The notes under the pieces were generated by a model. The model worked only from the letters and a program-made list of their open reading frames with translations, made no database searches and was not told where the DNA came from. From the NCBI RefSeq assembly GCF_013178945.1, contig NZ_JABFDM010000009.1, positions 206,372 to 270,371 of the forward strand: 64,000 bases of DNA, read 5' to 3'. Source of the DNA: Bradyrhizobium aeschynomenes (lineage in GTDB: Bacteria; Pseudomonadota; Alphaproteobacteria; Rhizobiales; Xanthobacteraceae). The translations under genes were made by a program, and so were the position numbers. Numbering within the stretch: the stretch's first letter is position 1; every line of letters starts with the position of its first letter. Positions 8,388-16,348 of this stretch are shown here, piece after piece.

Positions 8388-9294
8388 GACGGCGCTCGCG
8401 CCGGCTTCGAAGAAACGCCGCTTCTCGCCCGGACGAGATGCCATCAGGCGCTTCCTGCGCCATCGCCTCGCGGCCGTCAGCATCGTCGTGCTGGCGCTGC
8501 TGGCGCTCGCGATCGTCGTCGGCCCGTGGATCTGGCGGGTGCCGATCAACGAGATCGATTTCACCGCGCGGCTCGCGGCGCCGTCATGGGACCATCCGTT
8601 CGGCACCGATGATCTCGGCCAGGATCTTCTCGCCCGCATGATCTATGGCGGCCGCATCTCGCTCGCGGTCGGCTTTGCGGCGATGGCGGTCGGCCTGTTC
8701 GTCGGCGTCGTCATCGGGGCCATTGCCGGCAACTCCAAGGGGCCGGTCGATGCCGCGCTGATGTGGCTGACCGACCTGTTCCTGTCGCTGCCGCAGCTGC
8801 CGTTGCTGCTGCTCGTGATCTATCTGTTCCGCGACCTGCTGAAGGGCCTGGTCGGGCCGGAGGGCGGCACCTTCGTCCTGATCGTGCTGGTGATCGGCGG
8901 CTTCCGCTGGATGCCGGTGGCGCGGCTGGTGCGCGCGCAGTTCCTGTCGCTGCGCGAGAAGGAGTTCGTCGAAGCCGCGCGCGCGCTCGGCGCCTCCAAT
9001 TTCCGTCTCGTCGCACGTCACATCCTGCCGAATGCGCTCGGCCCGGTCATCGTCGCCGGCACGATCGACGTCGCCGCCGCGATCATCGCGGAATCGACGC
9101 TGTCGTTTCTCGGCCTCGGCTTCCCGCCGGACATTCCAACCTGGGGCCGGCTGTTGTTCGACGCCAAGGACTATCTCGACATCGCGCCGCATTGGGCGCT
9201 GTTCGCCGGCGGCGCGATCTTCCTCACCGTCATCGCGATCAACTTCATCGGCGATGGCCTGCGCGATGCGCTCGATCCGCGGAAGGTGATGTGA
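8353..9294 (+). CDS. Peptide ABC transporter permease, DppC type
   Basis: A 313-residue second permease. After a polar N-terminus (residues 1-35) come a membrane segment, a periplasmic loop with HPFGTDDLGQDLLARMIYGGR, typical of DppC/OppC, and further membrane segments. The EAA coupling loop is FVEAARALGASNFRLVARHILPN in outline near residue 208. The ATG at 8353 overlaps the upstream gene by 35 bases; a TTG at 8362, in frame, would give MTHASPS and is an equally possible start. The stop shares its last base with the ATG of the next gene, so translation is probably coupled. Confidence 0.92.
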   Translation: MAGLTHASPSVETALAPASKKRRFSPGRDAIRRFLRHRLAAVSIVVLALLALAIVVGPWIWRVPINEIDFTARLAAPSWDHPFGTDDLGQDLLARMIYGGRISLAVGFAAMAVGLFVGVVIGAIAGNSKGPVDAALMWLTDLFLSLPQLPLLLLVIYLFRDLLKGLVGPEGGTFVLIVLVIGGFRWMPVARLVRAQFLSLREKEFVEAARALGASNFRLVARHILPNALGPVIVAGTIDVAAAIIAESTLSFLGLGFPPDIPTWGRLLFDAKDYLDIAPHWALFAGGAIFLTVIAINFIGDGLRDALDPRKVM

Positions 9295-10292
9295 TGGACG
9301 CGCGCGTAGCTCCGCTCCTCGAGATCAAGGGGCTGAAGACCTATTTCAACACCGACGAGGGCCAGGTTCAGGCCGTCGACGGCGTCGACATCTCGATCGG
9401 CAGCGGCGAGACCCTGTGTGTCGTCGGCGAGTCCGGCTCCGGCAAGACCGTGACCGCGATGTCGGTGCTGAAGCTGATCGCGATGCCGCCCGGGCGCATC
9501 GCGGGGGGCCAGATCCTGTGGCGGGGCCGCGACCTGGTGCCGCTGGGCTCGTCGGAGATGAACAAGATCCGCGCCAGCGAGATCGCGATCGTGTTCCAGG
9601 AGCCGATGACCTCGCTCAATCCGGTGTACACGGTCGGCGACCAGATCGCCGAGGTGATCCGGCTGCATCAGGGCCTGTCCAAGAAGGCGGCGATGGATCG
9701 CGCGGCGGAGATGCTGGCGCTGGTGCAGATCCCCAATCCGAAAGCCCGCGTGAACGATTATCCGCATCATTTCTCCGGCGGCATGCGCCAGCGGGTGATG
9801 ATCGCGATGGCGCTGTCGTGCAATCCCAAGCTCCTCATCGCCGACGAGCCGACCACGGCGCTCGACGTGACGATCCAGGCGCAGATCCTCGATCTGCTGC
9901 TCGACATGAAAGAGCGGCTCGGCATGTCGATCATGCTGATCACCCACGCCATGGGTGTGGTCGCCGAGGTCGCCCAGCGTGTCGTCGTGATGTATGCGGG
10001 CCGGGTGGCGGAGGAGGCGCCGGTCGATCGCCTGTTCGCCAATCCACGCCATCCCTACACCCAGGGCCTGATCCGCTCGATCCCGCGCATCGATCTCGCA
10101 GCGGTCAAGAAGAGCCGGCTGGAGAGCATCCCGGGCAGCGTGCCGAAGCTGGTCAATCCGCCGGAGGGGTGCCGCTTCGCCTCGCGCTGCCGCTTCGCCA
10201 TTCCCGATTGCAGGATCGCGCAGCCTCCGCTCCGCGAGATCGAGCCCGGCCACAAGGTGGCGTGCATCCGCGCCGAAGAGACGTTGCTGTGA
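9294..10292 (+). CDS. Peptide ABC transporter ATPase, DppD type
   Basis: A 332-residue cytoplasmic ATPase. Walker A GESGSGKT is at 45-52, the ABC signature reads FSGGMRQR, and Walker B with its catalytic Glu is LLIADEPTTALD. The C-terminal oligopeptide-transporter extension is present with its conserved cysteines (CRFASRCRFAIPDC). The ATG at 9294 overlaps the preceding stop codon by one base, and its own TGA overlaps the next ATG by one base. It would form an asymmetric pair with the following ATPase to drive import. Confidence 0.93.
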   Translation: MDARVAPLLEIKGLKTYFNTDEGQVQAVDGVDISIGSGETLCVVGESGSGKTVTAMSVLKLIAMPPGRIAGGQILWRGRDLVPLGSSEMNKIRASEIAIVFQEPMTSLNPVYTVGDQIAEVIRLHQGLSKKAAMDRAAEMLALVQIPNPKARVNDYPHHFSGGMRQRVMIAMALSCNPKLLIADEPTTALDVTIQAQILDLLLDMKERLGMSIMLITHAMGVVAEVAQRVVVMYAGRVAEEAPVDRLFANPRHPYTQGLIRSIPRIDLAAVKKSRLESIPGSVPKLVNPPEGCRFASRCRFAIPDCRIAQPPLREIEPGHKVACIRAEETLL

Positions 10293-11290
10293 TGATCGAA
10301 GCTGCCATTGCCCCTTCCACCGCGCCGGCGCCGCTGCTCACGGTGCGCAACCTCACCAAGGCGTTTCCGATCCGCGGCGGGCTGCTGAAGCGCCAGGTCG
10401 GGAGCGTGCGCGCGGTCGACGGCGTCAACTTCCACATCGAGCCGAGCGAAACCTTCGGCCTGGTCGGAGAGTCCGGCTGCGGCAAGTCGACCACCGGCCG
10501 CTGCGTGCTCCGGCTGATCGAGCCGAGCTCGGGCGAGCTGAAGTTCGAGGGTAAGGACGTCATCGCGCTGTCGGGCGAAAACCTGCGCGCGCTGCGCCGC
10601 GACATCCAGATCATCTTCCAGGATCCGTACGCCTCGCTCAACCCGCGCATGACGATCGGCGCCATCATCGGCGAGGCGCTGACGATCCATGGGCTGGCGG
10701 CATCGCGACAACAATATGAAGCGCGCATCGTCCATCTGCTCGAGACCGTCGGCCTGCAGGCCGACCACATGACGCGCTATCCGCACGAATTCTCCGGCGG
10801 CCAGCGTCAGCGCATCGGCATTGCGCGTGCGATCGCGGTCGAGCCCAAGCTGATCATCTGCGACGAGCCGGTGTCGGCGCTCGACGTCTCGATCCAGGCG
10901 CAGGTCATCAACCTGCTCGAGGATCTGCAGCAGAAGTTCGGCATCGCCTATCTGTTCGTCGCGCACGACCTCTCGGTGGTTGAGCACATCAGCCGCCGCG
11001 TCGCGGTGATGTATCTCGGCCGCATCGTCGAGACCGCGCCGTCACGCCAGCTCTATTCGGCGCCGAAGCATCCCTACACCGAGGCGCTGCTGTCGGCGGT
11101 GCCGATCCCGGATCCGAGCGTGAAGCGCAAGCGCGTCCGTCTCAAGGGCGAGGTGCCGAGCCCGATCAATCCGCCGTCGGGCTGCCATTTTCACACCCGC
11201 TGCCCGATCGCCAAGGACGTGTGCAGCAAGGAAGTGCCGCCGCTCAAGGCGAGCGACGAGGGGCATCTCGTCGCCTGCCATTTCCGCTGA
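10292..11290 (+). CDS. Peptide ABC transporter ATPase, DppF type
   Basis: A 332-residue partner ATPase closing the operon. Walker A is GESGCGKS, signature FSGGQRQR and Walker B LIICDEPVSALD. The N-terminal FPIRGGLLKRQVG insert before the first strand is typical of DppF/OppF, and the C-terminal cysteine motif reads CHFHTRCPIAKDVC. Gene order (two binding proteins, B, C, D, F) is the standard dpp/opp layout apart from the duplicated binding protein. The next gene downstream is convergent. Confidence 0.93.
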   Translation: MIEAAIAPSTAPAPLLTVRNLTKAFPIRGGLLKRQVGSVRAVDGVNFHIEPSETFGLVGESGCGKSTTGRCVLRLIEPSSGELKFEGKDVIALSGENLRALRRDIQIIFQDPYASLNPRMTIGAIIGEALTIHGLAASRQQYEARIVHLLETVGLQADHMTRYPHEFSGGQRQRIGIARAIAVEPKLIICDEPVSALDVSIQAQVINLLEDLQQKFGIAYLFVAHDLSVVEHISRRVAVMYLGRIVETAPSRQLYSAPKHPYTEALLSAVPIPDPSVKRKRVRLKGEVPSPINPPSGCHFHTRCPIAKDVCSKEVPPLKASDEGHLVACHFR

Positions 11291-11308
11291 CGCGGGTCTG
11301 GTCGCGCG

Positions 11309-13294
11309 TTACGCCGCCTGGCGGTCGGAGACCAGGGCCGTCAGTCGCGCCGTCTGCTCGGGGTTCAGCGTGAACTGCACGAGCGCCGTTCTGTCGCCGA
11401 CGCGGGTGACCGTGCCCGGCAGGTCGGACACCATGCCACCGATCGCGAGCGTCACCGACGTGTTCACCGACAGGCGCACCGGAACGGATTCGAGCAGGGC
11501 GCCGCCGAGCGACAGGTTGCGAACGACGACCGAGATGGGGTCCCCGTTCACCTGCAGCGTGCCCGGGCGATTGATGTTGAGCCGGGTCGAGAGCCGGCGG
11601 TCGACGTCGGCCGTGGAGGTCCGGATCACGCGGACCAGTTCGGTGCGCAGCCGCTGTACCTTCTCGGCGACAGTGGTCGAGCCGTCGCGGATGTCGGTCG
11701 AGCGCCGGCCGGCCTCGCTGGCCTCGCGGGACACCTCGGCGATCTGAGTGGCGACCTCGCGGGCCGCGGCCGAGGTCTCCTCGACCGTGCGCGAGATCTC
11801 GATGGTTACGCTGTTCTGCGCCTGGATCGCGTCCGCAATTCCGGAGGATACCGCCTCGACGTTGCGGATGACCTCTCCGATTGCGCCGATCGAGCTCACC
11901 GAGGCTCGCGTCGAGTCCTGGATCTCGGCGATCTGCTGCGCGATCTCACTGGTCGCTTTTGCGGTCTGCTCGGCCAGTGACTTGACCTCGGAGGCGACGA
12001 CGGCAAAGCCGCGGCCGGCGTCGCCGGCCCGGGCGGCCTCGATGGTCGCGTTCAGCGCCAGCAAATTGGTCTGTCCGGCGATTTCGCTGATCAGGCTGGT
12101 CACGGCGCCGACCTTGTCGGCCGCTTCCGACAACTTCGCAATCGTCGCCTGGGCCTCGGACGAGGCCGCCACGGCCTTGCGCGTCAGCTCGCGCGAAGAG
12201 TTCACCTGGCTGGAAATCTGCGAGATCGATGCGGCGAGCTGCGACGAGGCCTTGGCGACCGTCTGCGTGGTCGCGAGCGCCTGCTCGGCGGCCGCCGCGA
12301 CGCTGCTCGAGTTGCGCTCCAGCGTCAGGGCGCTGTCGGTCATCGACTTGGCGTTACCGGCCATCTGGCCGGTGCCCTCGGCGACCTCGCCGACGGCCCT
12401 GCTGGCGGCCTGCTCCACCGCCTCCGCCATCTCCTGCAGCGCCTTGCTCTTGATCCGCTCGGCGACCTGGCGCTGCTCATCCTCGAGCATGGCGGTCTGC
12501 CGCGCCTTTTCCTCGGTCTTCTGCCTGAACTGCTCGATCGAGCGCGCCATGTCGCCGAGCTCGTCGCTGCGGGTCAGGCCCGGCAGCTTGATCTCGAAAT
12601 TGCCGTGGCCGAGCTCGGTCAGCGCGGCGCCCATGGACGCCAGCCCCGACGACATCCGGCGCGCGATGATCAAGGTGATCGATCCGATGATCAGCATCAC
12701 CAGCATTGCGGCAATGAACACGCCGCGCTTGCTCTCCCACATCTGCGCTTCGAGATCGTCGACATAGACGCCGGTGCCGATGATCCAGCCCCAGGGCTCG
12801 AAGCCGGCGACGTAGGACATCTTCGGCTGGGGCGCGTCCTTGCCGGGCTTCGGCCACATGTAGTCGACCACGCCGGCCTTCTGCCGCTTGACGACGTCGA
12901 CCATCTCCATGAACAGCCGCTTGCCGTTCGGATCCTTGTTGTCTGCGAGGTTCTGGCCGTTGAGCTCCGGCTTGATCGGATGCATGACCATCTTCGGGGT
13001 CATGTCGTTGATCCAGAAGTAGTCACCGCTGCCATAGCGCAGCTTGCCGATTCGTTCCGCCGCCTTCTTCTGCGCGGCCTCGGGCGCGATCTTGTCGCGC
13101 GCGATCGAATCGTATTCCTCGCGCGCGATGCTGAGGGCGGTCTCGGTCAGATGGGTGAGCTCGCTTTGCCGCTGATCCTTCAGGGCCGTCGCGAGATTCT
13201 GGCTTTGCGTCGCAGCGAGCCCGATGAGTCCACAGAAAGACAGCCCGATGATCGCGTAGATCCGCAGGGCAAGAGAAAAGCGCGGCTGAGCCAT
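11309..13294 (-). CDS. Chemoreceptor: sCache-HAMP-MCP with C-terminal PilZ
   Basis: A 661-residue membrane chemoreceptor. A membrane segment at 10-28 and another at about 190-211 bracket a single-Cache periplasmic sensor (about 33-185, with YGSGDYFWINDMTPKMVMHP-type and GWIIGTGVY motifs). HAMP follows at about 212-265 and the MCP signalling domain at about 300-555, whose tip (near 405-450) is well conserved. A PilZ domain (about 566-645) is fused at the C-terminus with the cyclic-di-GMP motifs RxxxR at 567-571 and NxSxxG at 593-598 both intact. It should report to CheA while its output is modulated by cyclic-di-GMP. Single gene. Confidence 0.92.
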   Translation of the reverse strand: MAQPRFSLALRIYAIIGLSFCGLIGLAATQSQNLATALKDQRQSELTHLTETALSIAREEYDSIARDKIAPEAAQKKAAERIGKLRYGSGDYFWINDMTPKMVMHPIKPELNGQNLADNKDPNGKRLFMEMVDVVKRQKAGVVDYMWPKPGKDAPQPKMSYVAGFEPWGWIIGTGVYVDDLEAQMWESKRGVFIAAMLVMLIIGSITLIIARRMSSGLASMGAALTELGHGNFEIKLPGLTRSDELGDMARSIEQFRQKTEEKARQTAMLEDEQRQVAERIKSKALQEMAEAVEQAASRAVGEVAEGTGQMAGNAKSMTDSALTLERNSSSVAAAAEQALATTQTVAKASSQLAASISQISSQVNSSRELTRKAVAASSEAQATIAKLSEAADKVGAVTSLISEIAGQTNLLALNATIEAARAGDAGRGFAVVASEVKSLAEQTAKATSEIAQQIAEIQDSTRASVSSIGAIGEVIRNVEAVSSGIADAIQAQNSVTIEISRTVEETSAAAREVATQIAEVSREASEAGRRSTDIRDGSTTVAEKVQRLRTELVRVIRTSTADVDRRLSTRLNINRPGTLQVNGDPISVVVRNLSLGGALLESVPVRLSVNTSVTLAIGGMVSDLPGTVTRVGDRTALVQFTLNPEQTARLTALVSDRQAA

Positions 13295-13538
13295 GAATGT
13301 ACCCGGGCACGAGAAGGATCAAATTCCCGAGCGAATTTAAGGAATCGCAGTTGATGCCCGGTTAAGTGACCATGGTAGCATCATGCCGAATTGAGGCCGT
13401 CTTGCACGTAGTACTACGGACTACGCGGCCGAAAGGTTCGCACGGAGACGAACTCAACGCAGCGGCTCGGCTCCGGCGCCGCCCCACCGGCGGTTGTCGG
13501 GGACGCACGCGGTGTCGGGCCTCGGCTCCTCGTGTCGC

Positions 13539-15404
13539 TCAGGAGGAGCTTGGACTCGGCCTGATGAGGTCGGACGCCGCATCGTCCTGCAGCCTTGCGA
13601 CGAGATTGGCACGACGGCTCAGCACTGCACGCTGGTTGATGTAACCCTTGTCGGTAATCTCGCCGGCGTCGAGCGAGGGAGGCTCCGCCATCAGCAGCGC
13701 GCGGGTCGCGTAGCGCGACGAGCCGATGGCTTCGGTGCGCAGTCTCGTCAGCCCTTGCGCAACCGCCTGGCGCACTGCGGGATGCGCGAGCACCTCGCCG
13801 ACTGAGGCTGTGTCCGCCAGCCCAGCCTTGCTGCGGCAGGCCGGAACGTTCGGCACGATCAGGAAGTGAACCTCGTCGGTGCCGTGGCCGGCAATCACGA
13901 TATCCTGCACCAGCGGCGCCAGCGCGGCGATGCCGGCGATACGCAACGCGCCGACATTCACCCACGTGCCGGAGCTGAGCTTGAAGTCCTCGGTGATGCG
14001 GCCGTCGAAGAATAGGCCGCGCTCCGGATGATCGGGGTCGGCGAGCTTCACGGCGTCGCCGATCTTGTAGAAGCCTTCTTCGTCGAAGGCGGCGGCGGTG
14101 ATCTCGGGCGCCTTCCAATAGCCGGGCATCACGTTGGCGCCACGCACGCGGACCTCGAGCTTCTCGCCGGTGGGCACCAGCTTGAGCTCGGTGCCAGGAA
14201 TCGGCACGCCGATATTGCCGGCGCGCTCGGCGAAGAAGTGGCAGTCGGTCGCGAGTGGCGAGGTCTCTGTCGCGCCCCAGGCCGACACCAGCGGCGCCGG
14301 GCGGCCGATCGTCGCCATGCTCATCTCGTTGAGCGCATCCCAGAGATTCTGCGGCAGCGCCGCCGCTGCATAGAGGATGCATTTCACGCCGGAGAAGAAT
14401 TTCCGCCGCAGCTCATTGTCCGTCTTGAGCGCTGCGACCAGCATGTCGAAGCCGCGCGGCACGTTGAAATAGATCGTCGGCACCATGCTCCTGAGATTGG
14501 CGAGCGAGGCCTCGAACAGGCCGGGCGCGGGCTTGCCGCCGTCGATATAGATCGAGCCGCCCTGGGCGAGAACCAGGTTGAAATTGTGGTTGCCGCCGAA
14601 GGTGTGACTCCATGGCAGCCAGTCGACGATGACGGGGCCGCCTTCGACCTCGCGCAGAAACGTCCAGAGCTGGCCCTTGGCCTGCTGGCTCATCGTCAGC
14701 ATCCGGTGCGTGTTGATCACGGCCTTCGGCTGGCCGGTGGAGCCCGAGGTAAACAGCAGCTTTGCAATCGTGTCGGGTGTCACTGCGGCAAAGGCGCGGT
14801 CGACCTCCGGGCCGGGCTTCGTCGTGGTCAAGGTCTGCAGCGGCACGGCGCCGGAGCCCTCGCCATCGCCGGTGATGATCGTCGCGCGGTGCAGGCCGTC
14901 GATCGCCTGGAGCGCGCGGGCGAACGGGCCGTGCGCGGCGACGAAGATGGCGCCGGGATCGAGCAGCTTGATCATCGCTCGCAGCTTCTCGTGATCGGTC
15001 GACATCAGCGAATAGGCCGGCGAGATCGCGCAGACGGGAATGCCGACATGCTGTGCGGCGAGCGCCAGCACCGCATGCGCGATGCTGTTGTCGGAGAGAA
15101 TCGCGAGCGGGCGGTCGGGGCTTAGTCCCTGCGCCAGCATCCAGGCGGCTGCGGCGCGAGCCTGTGCGAGCGTCTCGCCATAAGTAAGCCAGGTCCAGGT
15201 CTCGCCGCGGCGCTCGGCCAGGAACGTCCGGTCCGGGACGGTGCCCGCCCAGTGCTCCAGCCATTCGCCGGTGCAGCGTGCGGCGGGCAGCAGCTCCATG
15301 CGTGAACGCAGGATGATGGCGCCGTCCTTGCGCCTGATCGCCTCGATCGACGGCTCGGCAAACATGGCGGGTTGCGGTTCGGTGCGACGTTCAGCATTCG
15401 CCAT
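13539..15404 (-). CDS. Acyl-CoA synthetase, feruloyl-CoA synthase-like
   Basis: A 621-residue AMP-forming acid-CoA ligase. The P-loop is LLFTSGSTGQPKAV, the A5 motif WGATETSP, and the hinge region GLFFDGRITEDFKLSSGTWVNV-like, with the long N-terminal region (residues 1-60) typical of feruloyl-CoA synthases that activate lignin-derived hydroxycinnamates. The start at 15404 (MANAER) has a strong GGAGG seven bases upstream; a longer frame to 15503 adds a low-complexity Arg/Pro tail and is rejected. No enoyl-CoA hydratase/aldolase or vanillin dehydrogenase gene is adjacent, so ferulate as substrate is an inference. It is divergent from a MarR regulator. Confidence 0.82.
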   Translation of the reverse strand: MANAERRTEPQPAMFAEPSIEAIRRKDGAIILRSRMELLPAARCTGEWLEHWAGTVPDRTFLAERRGETWTWLTYGETLAQARAAAAWMLAQGLSPDRPLAILSDNSIAHAVLALAAQHVGIPVCAISPAYSLMSTDHEKLRAMIKLLDPGAIFVAAHGPFARALQAIDGLHRATIITGDGEGSGAVPLQTLTTTKPGPEVDRAFAAVTPDTIAKLLFTSGSTGQPKAVINTHRMLTMSQQAKGQLWTFLREVEGGPVIVDWLPWSHTFGGNHNFNLVLAQGGSIYIDGGKPAPGLFEASLANLRSMVPTIYFNVPRGFDMLVAALKTDNELRRKFFSGVKCILYAAAALPQNLWDALNEMSMATIGRPAPLVSAWGATETSPLATDCHFFAERAGNIGVPIPGTELKLVPTGEKLEVRVRGANVMPGYWKAPEITAAAFDEEGFYKIGDAVKLADPDHPERGLFFDGRITEDFKLSSGTWVNVGALRIAGIAALAPLVQDIVIAGHGTDEVHFLIVPNVPACRSKAGLADTASVGEVLAHPAVRQAVAQGLTRLRTEAIGSSRYATRALLMAEPPSLDAGEITDKGYINQRAVLSRRANLVARLQDDAASDLIRPSPSSS

Positions 15405-15603
15405 GGGAGGCCTCCGCTGCGTTGGAGGCGATGTCGACGGGAGCCGTGCCCGCAGGTCCGCGGCGAGAGAACACGGTGCGCTGCGGCGTGCGATCCGCTC
15501 CATGGCTCCGCTGCATTGCCGTCACAATGCGGTCAGCCGCAGTCGTTGAGCGCGACATGGCTCCTCCCTCCCATCTGATATTCGTTGCCCGTCAGACTAA
15601 CAG

Positions 15604-15626
15604 AATAGTTGTAAGTTGCAATTATT
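15604..15626. promoter_or_regulatory. 23-bp near-perfect palindrome, probable MarR operator
   Basis: The 11-base half-site AATAGTTGTAA at 15604-15614 is mirrored by TTGCAATTATT at 15616-15626 around one central G. Consensus half-site is AATARTTGYAA; only two of eleven base pairs are broken, both purine/pyrimidine transitions. It lies 80 bases before the MarR start and 200 bases before the ligase start, in the only AT-rich patch of this divergent promoter region. Size and symmetry fit MarR-family sites. Confidence 0.65.
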
Positions 15627-15705
15627 GTTCCCGTGACCAGTTGCGGCGGCTTGTTCTGGCGATGCCGCGGGTCTAGGCATGGGCATCTCATATCAGTGAG
15701 CCAGC

Positions 15706-16185
15706 ATGCCCAAGAGCGAGCGCGCACGCGCGCAACGAGACGTAGCGAGACAGGACGCCCGGATCGGCCTCGGCGAGCTCGAGAGCCATCTCGGCTATTT
15801 CGTCCGGCGCCTGCAGCACTGGATCTTCCGTGACGTCAACGCGGCGCTTGCACCGATCGAGCTCGACGTCATCCTCTATTCGATCCTGGAGACGATCGCC
15901 GCCAATCCCGGCGCCACGCAGATCGCTGTCGCCGGGGCGCTGGGCATCGAGCGCGCGCGCATGGTCGCCCTGCTCGACGATCTGCAGCAGGCCGGGCTGA
16001 TCGTGCGCGAGCGCTCCGAGCAGGACCGCCGCGCGCATGCACTCGGCCTGACGCCGCGTGGCCGCATGATCCTGAAGAAGGCGAATGTCGCGGTGGCTGC
16101 CCACGAGAAGCGCGTGGCGCGCCGCCTCGGCGCCGACAATTATCGCCGTGCGCTCACGGCGCTGTCGCAGTTCGAGACGGACTAG
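15706..16185 (+). CDS. MarR-family transcriptional regulator
   Basis: A 159-residue winged-helix regulator. Residues about 25-60 (LESHLGYFVRRLQHWIFRD) form the dimer helix, about 70-120 the helix-turn-helix and wing, including the hallmark ERSEQDRRAHALGLTPRG motif. Families like this commonly repress a divergent acyl-CoA ligase gene and are released by aromatic acyl-CoA thioesters (FerR/FerC-type regulators), which is what the context suggests. A palindromic candidate operator lies just upstream. Followed by a 163-base gap in which I see nothing beyond low complexity. Confidence 0.9.
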   Translation: MPKSERARAQRDVARQDARIGLGELESHLGYFVRRLQHWIFRDVNAALAPIELDVILYSILETIAANPGATQIAVAGALGIERARMVALLDDLQQAGLIVRERSEQDRRAHALGLTPRGRMILKKANVAVAAHEKRVARRLGADNYRRALTALSQFETD

Positions 16186-16348
16186 GCGCGTCGCGAACAG
16201 GCGATGTCGCGAGCCTTCTGCCTCGCAAGCACGCATCGGTCATCACTCACACGGCACCTCTACGCGGTACCGCGGTAACTCTACCTGAAACGAAGCAAAA
16301 GAAAAGATGCATCCTGAGGCTGTCGCGCCCCTGGATGCATTGCAGCCC

